Counted from the stretch's first letter, positions 51,115-62,096 are shown. The stretch is 64,000 nt of DNA from Pseudomonas frederiksbergensis (GCF_900105495.1 NZ_FNTF01000002.1:6092001-6156000), one strand, 5' to 3'. Notes: a model not told the origin generated them from the letters alone. Program-made: numbers and translations.

Positions 51115-51202
51115 GCTCGGTTCCGTCGCTCGGATAAGGAAACCGCAGCTTAGCGCGCAATCCGCACGCGGCCTACCCATCCGCCTGATGGGCGCTTATC
51201 AG

Positions 51203-51523
51203 TCAGATTGATAAGCCCGCAGCAGCACTCGCGACCAAACATTCCTTGGCGCTTTTCTTGAGCTTTTTGATCAGTCGCTCCTGACGCAGCGCTTCGCTTT
51301 TGTCGCGGCAGGCTTCGGTGTAGACCAGTGCGACGGCCGGGCTAGACAGGAAGAAGCGCGCGCCCTTGCCACTCTGGTGAGTGGCGAAGCGGCGCACGGG
51401 ATCGTCGCTGATCCCGCAGTAGAGCGAACCATTGGCCGCGCGAACGAGGTAGACGAACCAGGGTTTGCTGACAGGCAGTGAGGGTTCGGCGGCATTGACG
51501 GAAGATTCGCTGGCGGTGTCCAC
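51203..51523 (-). CDS. GIY-YIG nuclease family protein (UPF0213/YhbQ type)
   Basis: A small single-domain GIY-YIG protein: [20 protein letters not shown] is the GIY-YIG core, with the arginine in [18 protein letters not shown] and the glutamate in [15 protein letters not shown]. The family includes UPF0213 proteins with weak nuclease activity. The start is unclear: GTG at 51523 or TTG at 51550; no good RBS is visible for either. The domain is complete in both cases. Confidence 0.82.
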   Translation of the reverse strand: MDTASESSVNAAEPSLPVSKPWFVYLVRAANGSLYCGISDDPVRRFATHQSGKGARFFLSSPAVALVYTEACRDKSEALRQERLIKKLKKSAKECLVASAAAGLSI

Positions 51524-51562
51524 GTGACGATCAAGGCTTGTAGGAAACAAGCCGCGATCTTA

Positions 51563-52033
51563 TCAGCGACTGGCCTGGAATGCCTTCAGCCCCTTCAAGG
51601 CTTGAGCGCGCACGGCGTTTCTCACCACTGGCGTCCAGCCCAACAATAGCCCTTTGAAACCCAGCGCCTGTCGGGACCAGGCCCACAGATCGAAGCTGTC
51701 GTGATGCTCGCAAATCTTGCCGTCGCGAAACACGAAACGCGCCTGGATGTCGTTGACCACGGTGTTGCCGGTCTGGCTGAACAGGTACGTCGCCACCCAA
51801 TGGGCACCGCCCGTGCGCTCATCGCTGCGCACGTTATCGAACGTCAGGGAAAAATCCTTGGCCCGAGTGGTGAGCATCCGCCACATGTCGCCTGCATCGC
51901 GGCCGTGCAATTCGCCGAACGCCGGATCACTGAACACCACGTCGTCGGTGTAACAGGCGCTCATGGCCTCGGCATCCAGCCGCTGGAAGGCTTGGTAGAA
52001 CCGGGCGATCAAGGCGTTGTGGGTATCACTCAT
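51563..52033 (-). CDS. NTF2-like (SnoaL) family protein
   Basis: A 156-residue protein, MSDTHNALIARFYQAFQRLD..., with YTDDVVFSDPAFGELHG and the C-terminal ICEHHDSFDLWAWSRQALG segment, typical of the NTF2/SnoaL cone fold. These fold members are enzymes or binding proteins; none of the known catalytic sets can be assigned here. ATG 52033 is chosen by domain start. A short intergenic stretch separates it from the GIY-YIG gene. Confidence 0.8.
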   Translation of the reverse strand: MSDTHNALIARFYQAFQRLDAEAMSACYTDDVVFSDPAFGELHGRDAGDMWRMLTTRAKDFSLTFDNVRSDERTGGAHWVATYLFSQTGNTVVNDIQARFVFRDGKICEHHDSFDLWAWSRQALGFKGLLLGWTPVVRNAVRAQALKGLKAFQASR

Positions 52034-52148
52034 GGACAGGCTCTCTGGAATTGCAAAGTAGCTTCGAAAGATAGCCTGCAACGATAGTCAACAAATGCGC
52101 GGAACACTATCGGCATTCGCGGGCCGAATACCGACAGTGCGCAGAACG

Positions 52149-53441
52149 TCAGACTTTCTCGCTTTGAACCTGAACGTACAACGAACGCCCGGCACCGAGG
52201 CCGGCGATGATCGCGCCGAGGCCGATGACGCCGAAGATCCATCCCACAGCACTCCAGCCGCCGGTCCAGTCATGCACGATGCCGACCGCGAACGGGCCCA
52301 TGGACGCCAGGGTGTAGCCGAAGCCCTGGGCCATGCTCGACAGGTTCGCCGCGACATGGGAGTCCCGCGAACGCAGCACGATCAGGGTCAACGCCAGACT
52401 GAACGCACCGCCCTGCCCCAGACCCAGCAGGATCGCCCAGCCCCACAAGCCTTCGATCGGTGCGTAAAGACAACCGAACAAGCCGCCAAGGGTCAGCAGC
52501 ATGACGATGACGATCGCCAGACGCTGATCCTTGCCACGCGTCGCCAGCCATGGCGCCGCCAGTGAACTCGCCAACTGAACGATGACCGAGCCTGACAGCA
52601 CCAGACCCGCCTGCGTCGGCGTCAGGCCGCGACCGATCAGGATCGACGGCAACCAGCCGAACACGATGTAGGCCAAAGAGGATTGCAGGCCCATGTAGAA
52701 CGTCACTTGCCAGGCCAGAGGATCACGCAACAGACCGCGAACCCGATACGCGACGTTGTGCGCGCCGTGTTTCTGCCCGACTTGTGGCAACCAGAAAATC
52801 GCCGCGACCAATGCCGGAACCACCCAGAAGCCGAGGCCCAAGGCCCAACTCTTGTCGAAATGCTCGCTCAACGGCACGGTCGCGCCCGCGGCCATCGCCG
52901 CCCCCAGGCACAAGGCCATGGTGTAGACGCCGGTCATGGTGCCCGCGTGTTTCGCGAAGTCACGTTTGACGATGCCGGGCAGCAATACGCCGATCACGCC
53001 GATGCTCGCGCCGGCCAGCACGCTGCCGGCAAACAGGCCGATCTCGCCGAAAGAACTGCGCAGGATGATCCCGCCGGCCAGCATCAAGAGAATGCCCAGC
53101 ACCACTCGCTCAGCGCCGAAACGTCGAGCCAGCACGGGCGCCAGCGGTGCAAACAAGCCGAGGCACAACACCGGCAACGTCGTCAGCAATCCGGCGTGGG
53201 CGGCCGACAAACCAAGGGTCTTCGACACCTCGCTGAGCATCGGTGCCATGCTCGACAGCGCCGGACGCAGGTTCAGCGCCACCAGAATCAGGCCCAGCAA
53301 CAGCAGCCATGGCCGCCGCAGGACCGGGTGACTTTGCTGGACCTGTTCATCATCCGCTTCGGCGTCGATCAGCAGCGCTTCAAGCTCCGCCGTCCGCTTG
53401 GCTTGGGGGAGGCTGCTTTGGTTGACCTGCTGGCTGGACAT
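52149..53441 (-). CDS. MFS transporter, CynX/NimT family
   Basis: A 430-residue transporter with a soluble N-terminal tail (1-40) and about 12 helices. LILVALNLRPALSSMAPML is the family's first helix signature, shared with cyanate transporter CynX and NimT. Substrate unknown. ATG 53441 follows a weak GAG; another ATG at 53465 overlaps the upstream gene. It is directly downstream of a GntR regulator on the same strand, which probably controls it. Confidence 0.87.
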   Translation of the reverse strand: MSSQQVNQSSLPQAKRTAELEALLIDAEADDEQVQQSHPVLRRPWLLLLGLILVALNLRPALSSMAPMLSEVSKTLGLSAAHAGLLTTLPVLCLGLFAPLAPVLARRFGAERVVLGILLMLAGGIILRSSFGEIGLFAGSVLAGASIGVIGVLLPGIVKRDFAKHAGTMTGVYTMALCLGAAMAAGATVPLSEHFDKSWALGLGFWVVPALVAAIFWLPQVGQKHGAHNVAYRVRGLLRDPLAWQVTFYMGLQSSLAYIVFGWLPSILIGRGLTPTQAGLVLSGSVIVQLASSLAAPWLATRGKDQRLAIVIVMLLTLGGLFGCLYAPIEGLWGWAILLGLGQGGAFSLALTLIVLRSRDSHVAANLSSMAQGFGYTLASMGPFAVGIVHDWTGGWSAVGWIFGVIGLGAIIAGLGAGRSLYVQVQSEKV

Positions 53442-53454
53442 GGGGTTCTCGGTT

Positions 53455-54114
53455 TCAAGGTTCATTGATCAACTGCCTCGACAGGGCTTTGGCCCGTTCC
53501 GGGTCGCGTTGCTCGACGGCATCAAGCAGTTCGATATGGAGGTCGAACACTTCTTGGCGTCGGGGGAAAATGTTCAGGGTCTCGCGCAATTGCGCACCGA
53601 TGACACTGGAAAAATAGCGATACAGCTCGCTGAGGGTCGGGTTGTGTGCGGCGTCAACCAAGCGGCGGTGGAACACCAGATCGCAAGCGATATACGTGTC
53701 GAGATCGCCGTGGTAATGGCTGCCACTGACGCCCAACGCCTCGCGCAATGCCACCAGGTCTTCGTCGGTACGACGCAACGCGGCCAGGCCGATGGCCTCG
53801 ACTTCCAGAATGTGCCGAGTCTCCCGGGCTTGCTCGTGGGAGCAACGGGACAACGCCTTCATGGTGTCGAGCGGATCGACCACTGCCCGCAGATAGCTGC
53901 CGTCGCCCTGACGGATTTCGATCAATCCGGAAAACGCCAGTACGCGCATGGCTTCCCGCACGGTGTTGCGGCTGATCCCCAGCTCGGCGGACAGCTCGGG
54001 TTCTGTGGGTAATCGCTGGCCGACCCTCCACACGCCTTCGTTGATGCGCAAACGCAACTGATCCAGGGCCTGATCGACCAGGGATCGCTTAATTAATGGA
54101 GAAATTTCTGACAT
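53455..54114 (-). CDS. GntR-family regulator, FadR/FCD subgroup
   Basis: A 219-residue regulator: N-terminal winged helix (RLPTEPELSAELGISRNTVREAMRV split around residues 33-57) and a C-terminal FCD helical domain with metal-binding-type residues (DLVFHRRLVDAAHN; DLHIELLDAVEQRDP). It precedes the CynX-type transporter gene and is likely its local regulator. ATG 54114 has AGGG eight bases upstream. Two dyads just upstream may be its operator. Confidence 0.88.
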   Translation of the reverse strand: MSEISPLIKRSLVDQALDQLRLRINEGVWRVGQRLPTEPELSAELGISRNTVREAMRVLAFSGLIEIRQGDGSYLRAVVDPLDTMKALSRCSHEQARETRHILEVEAIGLAALRRTDEDLVALREALGVSGSHYHGDLDTYIACDLVFHRRLVDAAHNPTLSELYRYFSSVIGAQLRETLNIFPRRQEVFDLHIELLDAVEQRDPERAKALSRQLINEP

Positions 54115-54127
54115 AGGATTCGCCCTT

Positions 54128-54167
54128 TCATCCAATCATAGGATGAATTTTCTGACATGTTAGTCAG
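54128..54167 (-). promoter_or_regulatory. Candidate operator of the GntR-FadR-type gene
   Basis: TCATCC-N7-GGATGA (54128-54146) and CTGAC-N6-GTCAG (54152-54167) are adjacent inverted repeats 14-53 bases upstream of the start. Position suits autoregulation; no known consensus is matched. Confidence 0.45.
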
Positions 54168-54233
54168 CTTCATGTAGGACGGCAACCGCCTACGTTCAAA
54201 GGGCAGGAGAAAGAGCGGGATTTTCGATTAGTC

Positions 54234-54258
54234 AAAATTACCCTTTAAGGGTAATTTT
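54234..54258 (+). promoter_or_regulatory. Perfect palindromic operator upstream of mqsRA
   Basis: AAAATTACCCTT, one T, and AAGGGTAATTTT: 12-bp perfect arms ending 23 bases before the mqsR ATG. MqsA binds palindromes at its own promoter in E. coli, so this is the likely autoregulatory operator, with a sequence of its own. Confidence 0.8.
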
Positions 54259-54281
54259 AGGGACAGGGCAAGCGGCCTCTT

Positions 54282-54593
54282 ATGGAAAAGAACACACCCC
54301 ATTACGACTTGGCGGTGATCAAAGCGGATGTCAGGCGACTTGGAGGCAAAGCATTCACCAGCAGTGCTAAAAACGGCGGCAGGGTTCTTGGCTTAAACCT
54401 CGTGGAGATGCAGGAGGTCATTTTCGAGCTCCAGGGAAAGATGCTGTACAAGTCGATGACCACCTATGACGATCATCGCGTCTGGCAAGACGTTTATCAC
54501 ATCAACTCATACGGTCTGGAGATTTATATCAAGGTGACGTATCGCCCCGGCGGTGGTCCACCCGTAATCTCCTTCAAGGAGAAATCCCAATGA
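54282..54593 (+). CDS. mqsR: Type II toxin, MqsR family (mRNA interferase)
   Basis: A 103-residue RelE-fold endoribonuclease that in E. coli cuts mRNA at GCU sites. The conserved segment YKSMTTYDDHRVWQDVYH and the end VISFKEKSQ match MqsR. The catalytic residues Lys56, Gln68 and Tyr81 of E. coli correspond to Lys57, Gln69 and Tyr82 here, so the toxin looks active. It is longer by an insertion near residue 25-35. Toxin-first order and a four-base overlap (ATGA) with mqsA. GC is lower than in flanking genes. Confidence 0.93.
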   Translation: MEKNTPHYDLAVIKADVRRLGGKAFTSSAKNGGRVLGLNLVEMQEVIFELQGKMLYKSMTTYDDHRVWQDVYHINSYGLEIYIKVTYRPGGGPPVISFKEKSQ

Positions 54594-55072
54594 AAACCCG
54601 GCAGTGTTTTAGCTGTGGAGCCCAGGAAGGAATGCGACATTTCGAGGGTCGCGGCGAAACCATGAGCGTCAAAGGTATGGAGCGCCGCGTAAATGATTTA
54701 TCTGGCTGGGAATGCCAGATGTGTGGCGAGATCGAGTTAGACGACAGTTGTTCAGAGCGTCATTCAGATGCGGGCGACGAACTGGTTATCGCAGCAAGGC
54801 AGATGATCGGCGACGAGATGAAGCGAATCCGTCGCAAACTGCATCTGACGCAAAAAGAAACTGTGCAACTACTGTCCGGTGGCGGACACAACGCGTTTTC
54901 CCGTTACGAGCGCGGCGAAATACTTCCTCCGAAAACATTGGTGCTGCTGATGCGCCTGCTTGACCGCTATCCGCATTTGCTCGCCGATGTGAAATCACTG
55001 GGTGAAGGGGCGGATTTGAGGGGTTTCAAGCATACAGCGCACAAAGAGCACGAAACCCTCACTGTTTCCTGA
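54590..55072 (+). CDS. mqsA: Antitoxin MqsA, zinc-binding and HTH domains
   Basis: A 160-residue antitoxin. The N-terminal zinc site has CxxC pairs at Cys6/Cys9 and Cys42/Cys45; the C-terminal XRE helix-turn-helix (about 80-130) contains LTQKETVQLLSGGGHNAFSR with the DNA-contact NAFSRYE motif. It neutralises MqsR and probably represses through the palindrome at 54234. Longer than the 131-residue E. coli MqsA by a C-terminal tail. AAGGAG lies before the ATG. Confidence 0.93.
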   Translation: MKTRQCFSCGAQEGMRHFEGRGETMSVKGMERRVNDLSGWECQMCGEIELDDSCSERHSDAGDELVIAARQMIGDEMKRIRRKLHLTQKETVQLLSGGGHNAFSRYERGEILPPKTLVLLMRLLDRYPHLLADVKSLGEGADLRGFKHTAHKEHETLTVS

Positions 55073-55080
55073 GCGCAAAA

Positions 55081-55109
55081 AACAAACCCGGCGCGAGGCC
55101 GGGTTTGTT
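55081..55109. terminator. Bidirectional terminator between mqsA and aapP
   Basis: AACAAACCCGGC and GCCGGGTTTGTT are perfect 12-bp arms with a five-base loop, T-rich on both sides, serving the convergent genes. Confidence 0.93.
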
Positions 55110-55127
55110 TCTACGAGTCAGCTGGCA

Positions 55128-55892
55128 TCAATGCAAAATCTGGCTCAAGAACAGCTTGGTCCGATCATTCTGCGGGTTATCGAAGAAGTCGTTCGGCGCA
55201 GCCTGCTCGACGATTTCACCCTTGTCCATGAAGATCACGCGGTTGGCCACGGTGCGGGCGAAGCCCATTTCGTGGGTCACGCAGAGCATGGTCATGCCGT
55301 CTTCGGCCAGGCCGATCATGGTGTCCAGAACCTCTTTCACCATCTCTGGATCGAGTGCCGAAGTCGGTTCGTCGAACAGCATGATTTTCGGCTTCATGCA
55401 CAAGGCACGGGCAATCGCCACACGCTGTTGCTGACCGCCGGACAGTTGCCCCGGGAATTTATGCGCCTGCTCCGGAATGCGTACGCGTTCCAGATAATGC
55501 ATGGCGATTTCCTCGGCCTTGCGCTTGGGCATCTTGCGTACCCACATCGGCGCCAGCGTGCAGTTCTGCAGGATGGTCAGGTGCGGGAACAGGTTGAAGT
55601 GCTGGAACACCATGCCGACTTCACGGCGCACCGATTCGATCTGCTTGAGGTCGTTGGTCAGCTCCACGCCGTCGACCACGATGCGGCCCTGCTGGTGTTC
55701 TTCCAGACGGTTGAGGCAACGAATGGTGGTGGACTTGCCGGAACCCGACGGGCCACACAGGACGATACGCTCGCCCTGTTTAACGTTCAGGTTGATGTCT
55801 TTCAACACGTGGAACTGGCCGTACCATTTGTTCACGCCCTGCATCTGAATAATGCCTTCAGGGCTCACAGGCTTTTTGATTGCTTCGCTCAT
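55128..55892 (-). CDS. aapP: General L-amino acid ABC transporter ATPase
   Basis: ATP-binding subunit of a polar amino acid importer. The 254 residues show Walker [10 protein letters not shown] (about 47-55), Q-loop [10 protein letters not shown], signature [15 protein letters not shown] and Walker [18 protein letters not shown] 55892 has AGGAG upstream; the longer frame reaches into aapM. Last gene of aapJQMP. Confidence 0.95.
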   Translation of the reverse strand: MSEAIKKPVSPEGIIQMQGVNKWYGQFHVLKDINLNVKQGERIVLCGPSGSGKSTTIRCLNRLEEHQQGRIVVDGVELTNDLKQIESVRREVGMVFQHFNLFPHLTILQNCTLAPMWVRKMPKRKAEEIAMHYLERVRIPEQAHKFPGQLSGGQQQRVAIARALCMKPKIMLFDEPTSALDPEMVKEVLDTMIGLAEDGMTMLCVTHEMGFARTVANRVIFMDKGEIVEQAAPNDFFDNPQNDRTKLFLSQILH

Positions 55893-55902
55893 TTCAGAAC
55901 TC

Positions 55903-57000
55903 CTAACGCTTGTGGCCAGTGTCGAGCTTGCGTTCCAGATGCATGGAATAGCGCGACATACCAAAACAGAAAATCCAGAACACCAGGGCCGCGAACACAT
56001 AGCCTTCGGTGGCCATGCCCAACCATTTCGGGTCGGCGGCGGCTTGTTTGACGCTGTTGAGCAAGTCGAACAGGCCGATGATGATCACCAGGCTCGTGTC
56101 CTTGAACAGCGCAATGAAGGTGTTGACGATGCCGGGGATCACCAGCTTCAGGGCTTGCGGCAGAATCACCAGGCCCATGCTGCGCCAGTAGCCGAGGCCC
56201 ATCGCTGCAGCCGCTTCATACTGACCTTTGGGAATCGCTTGCAGACCGCCACGCACCACTTCGGCAACGTAGGCCGACTGGAACAGGATCACACCGATCA
56301 GTGCCCGCAACAGTTTGTCGAAGTTCATGCCTTCAGGCAGGAACAACGGCAACATCACCGAGGACATGAACAGCACCGTGATCAACGGCACGCCGCGCCA
56401 GAATTCGATGAAGGTCACGCAGACCACACGAATCGCCGGCATGTTCGAACGACGGCCCAGCGCCAGGACGATACCCAGCGGCAATGCACCGGCAATACCG
56501 ACAGTGGCGATCACCAGGGTCAGCATCAAGCCGCCCCACTGGCTGGTCGCCACCTGGGTCAGGCCGAAGACGCCGCCGTGCAGCAGGCACCAGGCAACAA
56601 TCGGATACACCACCAGAAAGCTCAGCCCGTACACCGCTTTATGGTGAAAACGCGAGATGAACAACGGTGCCACGCCGATGACCGCCAACCATACGGTCAG
56701 GTCAACGCGCCAGCGCAAGTCCACCGGGTAGTAGCCGTACATGAACTGGCCGAAGCGCTGTTGGATGAACACCCAGCAGGCCCCCTCCTTGGTGCAGTCG
56801 GCCTGGCTGGTGCCGACCCAGTTGGCATCGAGGATCGCCCAGCTCAGGATCGGCGGCACCACCAGGTAGATCAGGTAGAACGCGAACAGGGTCAGCAGGG
56901 TGTTGAGCCAGCTGGAGAACATGTTGGCGCGCATCCACGCCACGACACCGATGCTGCGGTTCGGGGGCGGCATGTCAGGTTTGAAAGTATGAGTCGTCAT
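55903..57000 (-). CDS. aapM: General L-amino acid ABC transporter permease (AapM)
   Basis: A 365-residue membrane permease of the HisMQ group, with an N-terminal extension ([18 protein letters not shown]...) and a large early loop, typical of AapM. The EAA motif region reads [20 protein letters not shown], which contacts the ATPase. Ten bases from aapQ and ten from aapP, so cotranscribed. Confidence 0.93.
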   Translation of the reverse strand: MTTHTFKPDMPPPNRSIGVVAWMRANMFSSWLNTLLTLFAFYLIYLVVPPILSWAILDANWVGTSQADCTKEGACWVFIQQRFGQFMYGYYPVDLRWRVDLTVWLAVIGVAPLFISRFHHKAVYGLSFLVVYPIVAWCLLHGGVFGLTQVATSQWGGLMLTLVIATVGIAGALPLGIVLALGRRSNMPAIRVVCVTFIEFWRGVPLITVLFMSSVMLPLFLPEGMNFDKLLRALIGVILFQSAYVAEVVRGGLQAIPKGQYEAAAAMGLGYWRSMGLVILPQALKLVIPGIVNTFIALFKDTSLVIIIGLFDLLNSVKQAAADPKWLGMATEGYVFAALVFWIFCFGMSRYSMHLERKLDTGHKR

Positions 57001-57010
57001 GCGCTTTTCC

Positions 57011-58192
57011 TTACCGCTCGATCAGCGCAATGCGCTTGTTGTACCAGTTCATCAGCAGGGAAATGCTGATACTGATCGCCAGGTATACGCTCATGGTGAT
57101 GGCAATCACCTCGATCGCCTGCCCGGTCTGGTTCAGCACCGTACCGGCAAACAACGAGACCATTTCCGGGTAACCGATACCGGCCGCCAGCGAGGAGTTC
57201 TTCGCCAGGTTCAGGTATTGGCTGGTCAGCGGTGGGATGATCACGCGCAGGGCTTGCGGGATGATCACCTTGCGCAGGGTCGGACCGTTGCGCAACCCCA
57301 ACGAGTGCGCCGCTTCCGTCTGGCCGTGGCTGACCGACTTGATGCCCGAACGCACGATCTCGGCGATAAACGCCGCGGTGTATACGGTCAGGGCCAGGGT
57401 CAGCGCCAGCAGTTCCGGGATCAGCACCCAGCCACCGACGAAGTTGAAGCCTTGCAGCTTCGGCATTTCCCAGTGCACTGGCGCGCCGAAGATCAATGCG
57501 CACAGCGCAGGGATCACCAGGAACAGTGCCAGCCCAACCCAGAACTTGTGGAACGGTACGCCGGTCGCTTCGAAGCGTTTGGTCGCCCAGCGGCTCATCA
57601 GCACGATGGCGACAATGGCCACGACGATGCTGACCACAAACGGCCAGAAACCATCCGCAGCCAACGCGGCCGGCATGTTCAGGCCGCGACTGCTGACAAA
57701 GAAGGTGTCGCCGAAGTTATGGCTGTTGCGTGGCCCCGGCATGGTCAGGAACACCGCGAAGTACCAGAACAGGATTTGCAGCAGTGGCGGAATGTTACGA
57801 AAAACCTCTACATACACCGTCGCCAGCTTGGCAATGATCCAGTTCTTCGACAGCCGTGACACACCAACGATGAACCCGAGGATCGTCGCCAGGATCACGC
57901 CGATGAAGGTCACCAGCAGCGTGTTGAGCAAGCCGATGACAAACACCCGGGCATAGCTGTCCGATTCGGTGTAGTCGATCAGGTGTTGAGCGATGCCGAA
58001 ACCGGCACTGCGCTCCAGAAAGCTGAAACCGGAGGTAATGCCCCGGTGCTCAAGGTTGGTCTGTGTGTTGTCGAACAGATACCAGCCCATCGAGACCACC
58101 GCCACGATGGTGATGATCTGAAATAGCCACGCACGCACTTTTGGATCGCTGAGGCTGAGCCTCTGCTTTGGTGCGCCGATTGAATTTTGCAT
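57011..58192 (-). CDS. aapQ: General L-amino acid ABC transporter permease (AapQ)
   Basis: A 393-residue permease partnering AapM. It has an early periplasmic loop (LEHRGITSGFSFLERSAGF) characteristic of AapQ and the EAA segment GIKSVSHGQTEAAHSLGL. Located between aapJ and aapM. Confidence 0.93.
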   Translation of the reverse strand: MQNSIGAPKQRLSLSDPKVRAWLFQIITIVAVVSMGWYLFDNTQTNLEHRGITSGFSFLERSAGFGIAQHLIDYTESDSYARVFVIGLLNTLLVTFIGVILATILGFIVGVSRLSKNWIIAKLATVYVEVFRNIPPLLQILFWYFAVFLTMPGPRNSHNFGDTFFVSSRGLNMPAALAADGFWPFVVSIVVAIVAIVLMSRWATKRFEATGVPFHKFWVGLALFLVIPALCALIFGAPVHWEMPKLQGFNFVGGWVLIPELLALTLALTVYTAAFIAEIVRSGIKSVSHGQTEAAHSLGLRNGPTLRKVIIPQALRVIIPPLTSQYLNLAKNSSLAAGIGYPEMVSLFAGTVLNQTGQAIEVIAITMSVYLAISISISLLMNWYNKRIALIER

Positions 58193-58257
58193 GAAGTGCC
58201 CCGCAAAGAATGGAACAGAACATCACCCGGTGGTTGGCCCACCGGGTGATAGAACCA

Positions 58258-59286
58258 TCAGCGCACTGGTGGTGCGTATTGAATGCCGCCGTTGTTCCAC
58301 AGAGCGTTCAGCCCGCGGTCGATGGCCAGTGGAGTGCTCTTGCCGAGGTTTTTCTCGAACACTTCACCGTAGTTACCCACTTGCTTGACGATCTGCACGA
58401 CCCAGTCTTTCTTCACTTTCAGGTCTTTGCCGTATTCACCGTCAGCGCCCAGCAGACGAGCAACGTCCGGGTTCTTGGTGGCTTTGGCTTCAGCTTCAAC
58501 GTTTTTCTGGGTGATGCCCATTTCTTCAGCGTTGAGCATCGCGAACAGGGTCCACTTGACGATGCTGAACCACTCTTCGTCGCCTTTACGCACGACCGGG
58601 CCCAGAGGCTCCTTGGAGATGGTTTCCGGCAGAACGACGTAGTCGGTCGGGGTCGCCAGCTTGCTGCGTTGTGCGTAGAGCTGGGATTTGTCGGAGGTCA
58701 GCACGTCGCAACGACCGGATTCCAGCGACTTGGCGCTTTCATCGGAGGTGTCGAAGGTGATCGGGGTGTATTTCAGACCGTTACCGCGGAAGTAATCGGA
58801 AACGTTCAGCTCGGTCGTGGTACCGGCTTGAATGCAGATGGTGGCGCCGTCGAGCTCTTTAGCGCTCTTCACGCCCAGCTTGTTGTTCACCAGGAAGCCG
58901 ATGCCGTCGTAGTACGTCACGCCGGCAAACACCAGGCCCATGCCCGAATCGCGGGAGCTGGTCCAGGTGGTGTTACGCGACAGCACGTCGATTTCGCCGG
59001 ACTGCAGCGCGGTGAAGCGCTCTTTGGCGTTCAACTGGCTGAATTTGACCTTGGTCGCGTCGCCGAATACGGCAGCGGCCACAGCGCGGCAGACGTCGGC
59101 ATCGATGCCGATGATCTTGCCAGTCGAGTCTGGAACCGAGAAGCCCGGCAGACCATCACTTACGCCGCACTGTACGAAACCTTTCTTCTGCACTGCATCC
59201 AGGGTTGCACCCGCCTGAGCGAACCCACTGACACCGAGTACTGCGGCTGCAGTCACGATAGCCAGGGTGGATTTCAACATCTTCAT
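58258..59286 (-). CDS. aapJ: General L-amino acid binding protein (AapJ)
   Basis: Periplasmic binding protein of the AapJQMP importer. The 342-residue precursor has a signal peptide ending in SGFAQA near residue 26, then TLDAVQKKGFVQCGVSDGL and NAKERFTALQSGEIDVLSRN, the family 3 binding fold. Broad L-amino acid specificity is known for Rhizobium Aap. GGAGG precedes the ATG. Confidence 0.95.
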   Translation of the reverse strand: MKMLKSTLAIVTAAAVLGVSGFAQAGATLDAVQKKGFVQCGVSDGLPGFSVPDSTGKIIGIDADVCRAVAAAVFGDATKVKFSQLNAKERFTALQSGEIDVLSRNTTWTSSRDSGMGLVFAGVTYYDGIGFLVNNKLGVKSAKELDGATICIQAGTTTELNVSDYFRGNGLKYTPITFDTSDESAKSLESGRCDVLTSDKSQLYAQRSKLATPTDYVVLPETISKEPLGPVVRKGDEEWFSIVKWTLFAMLNAEEMGITQKNVEAEAKATKNPDVARLLGADGEYGKDLKVKKDWVVQIVKQVGNYGEVFEKNLGKSTPLAIDRGLNALWNNGGIQYAPPVR

Positions 59287-60410
<1,124 letters not shown>

Positions 60411-60508
60411 CTGTTTATGTGAAAAGCAACCCATTGATCCATCCCCCTACGCCGCGCCCGATTCTTGCATTACACTGGCCGGCGTATATTCCTTAACCAA
60501 TCGATGAG

Positions 60509-61996
60509 ATGACCGTGCTCAAAGCACTCAAGAAAATGTTCGGTAAAAGCGAGACTGAGCAGCTCGCGCCAGTCTCCAGCGCTCCGTCTCACCACCCCAG
60601 CCACCGCACCGACGGTAGTCAGTCTGGCCGGACCGCCACCGTAGCGGTACCGAAGCACGAGCCGATCACCACACCGGCCGTCCAACCCGTTGAGGCCCAG
60701 GCCTCTGAAGAACCGGGCAACGAAGCTGCGAAACCTGCCCGACCGCGTCGCGAACCCAAGCCCAAAGCACCGGTCATCCCCTGGAAACTCGAAGACTTCG
60801 CCGTCGAACCCCAGGAAGGCAAAACCCGTTTCCACGATTTCAAACTCGCCCCCGAACTGATGCATGCCATCCAGGACCTGGGCTTCCCGTATTGCACGCC
60901 GATCCAGGCACAAGTCCTCGGCTTCACCCTGGCCGGCAAAGATGCCATCGGTCGCGCCCAGACCGGCACCGGCAAAACCGCTGCCTTCCTGATTTCGATC
61001 ATCACCCAGCTGCTGCAAACCCCACCGCCGAAAGAGCGTTACATGGGTGAGCCGCGGGCACTGATCATCGCGCCGACCCGGGAACTGGTGGTGCAGATCG
61101 CCAAGGACGCGGCCGACCTGACCAAGTACACCGGCCTCAACGTCATGACGTTCGTCGGCGGCATGGACTTCGACAAGCAGCTCAAGCACCTCGAAGCCCG
61201 TCACTGCGACATCCTCGTCGCCACACCGGGCCGTCTGCTGGACTTCAACCAGCGCGGCGACGTGCACCTGGACATGGTCGAAGTCATGGTCCTGGACGAA
61301 GCCGACCGGATGCTCGATATGGGTTTCATCCCACAAGTGCGTCAGATCATTCGCCAGACTCCGCCGAAGAACGAGCGTCAGACGCTGCTGTTCTCCGCGA
61401 CCTTCACCGAAGACGTGATGAACCTGGCCAAGCAATGGACCACCGAGCCGTCGATCGTCGAGATCGAGTCGCAGAACGTGGCCAGCGAAAACGTCGAGCA
61501 GCACATCTACGCGGTCGCCGGTGCCGACAAATACAAACTGCTCTACAACCTGGTCAACGACAACGGTTGGGAGCGGGTGATGGTGTTCGCCAACCGCAAG
61601 GATGAAGTGCGGCGCATCGAAGAACGCCTGGTGCGCGATGGCGTCAACGCCGCGCAACTGTCCGGCGACGTGCCGCAGCACAAGCGCATCAAGACCCTGG
61701 AAGGTTTCCGCGAAGGCAAGATCCGCGTCCTGGTCGCCACCGATGTGGCCGGTCGCGGCATTCACATCGACGGTATCAGCCACGTGATCAACTTCACCCT
61801 GCCGGAAGTCCCGGACGACTACGTGCACCGCATCGGCCGTACCGGTCGTGCCGGCGCCGATGGCGTGTCCATCAGTTTTGCCGGTGAAGATGACTCCTAC
61901 CAGCTACCGTCCATCGAGGCGCTGCTGGGTCGCAAGATCAGCTGCGAAACGCCACCGACGCATCTGCTGCGGGCGGTTGAGCGCAAGCGCCCGTAA
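60509..61996 (+). CDS. rhlB: DEAD-box ATP-dependent RNA helicase RhlB
   Basis: Unwinds RNA, often with RNase E in the degradosome. The 495 residues include a long, low-complexity basic/proline-rich N-terminal extension (1-105), then the helicase motifs: [46 protein letters not shown] and [13 protein letters not shown] 60509 and GTG 60515 are both possible starts. A strong terminator follows. Confidence 0.93.
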   Translation: MTVLKALKKMFGKSETEQLAPVSSAPSHHPSHRTDGSQSGRTATVAVPKHEPITTPAVQPVEAQASEEPGNEAAKPARPRREPKPKAPVIPWKLEDFAVEPQEGKTRFHDFKLAPELMHAIQDLGFPYCTPIQAQVLGFTLAGKDAIGRAQTGTGKTAAFLISIITQLLQTPPPKERYMGEPRALIIAPTRELVVQIAKDAADLTKYTGLNVMTFVGGMDFDKQLKHLEARHCDILVATPGRLLDFNQRGDVHLDMVEVMVLDEADRMLDMGFIPQVRQIIRQTPPKNERQTLLFSATFTEDVMNLAKQWTTEPSIVEIESQNVASENVEQHIYAVAGADKYKLLYNLVNDNGWERVMVFANRKDEVRRIEERLVRDGVNAAQLSGDVPQHKRIKTLEGFREGKIRVLVATDVAGRGIHIDGISHVINFTLPEVPDDYVHRIGRTGRAGADGVSISFAGEDDSYQLPSIEALLGRKISCETPPTHLLRAVERKRP

Positions 61997-62016
61997 CGCG
62001 GGTCGCACTAAAAGAG

Positions 62017-62047
62017 GCGCAGCCGGAAACGGACTGCGCTTTTTTTT
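62017..62047 (+). terminator. Rho-independent terminator of rhlB
   Basis: GCGCAG and CTGCGC enclose CCGGAAACGGA, with eight T following. It lies 21 bases after the rhlB stop. Confidence 0.92.
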
Positions 62048-62068
62048 CGTCCAGTTTTTTCAACAGGC

Positions 62069-62096
62069 TTGCTCGAGACAACTAAATGTCCATAAT
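62069..62096 (+). promoter_or_regulatory. Candidate promoter of dauBA
   Basis: TTGCTC (62069-62074) and CATAAT (62091-62096) are 16 bases apart. TGTC-N7-GACA overlaps the -10 box and could be a regulator site. AT-rich DNA follows up to the RBS CGGAG. Confidence 0.5.
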
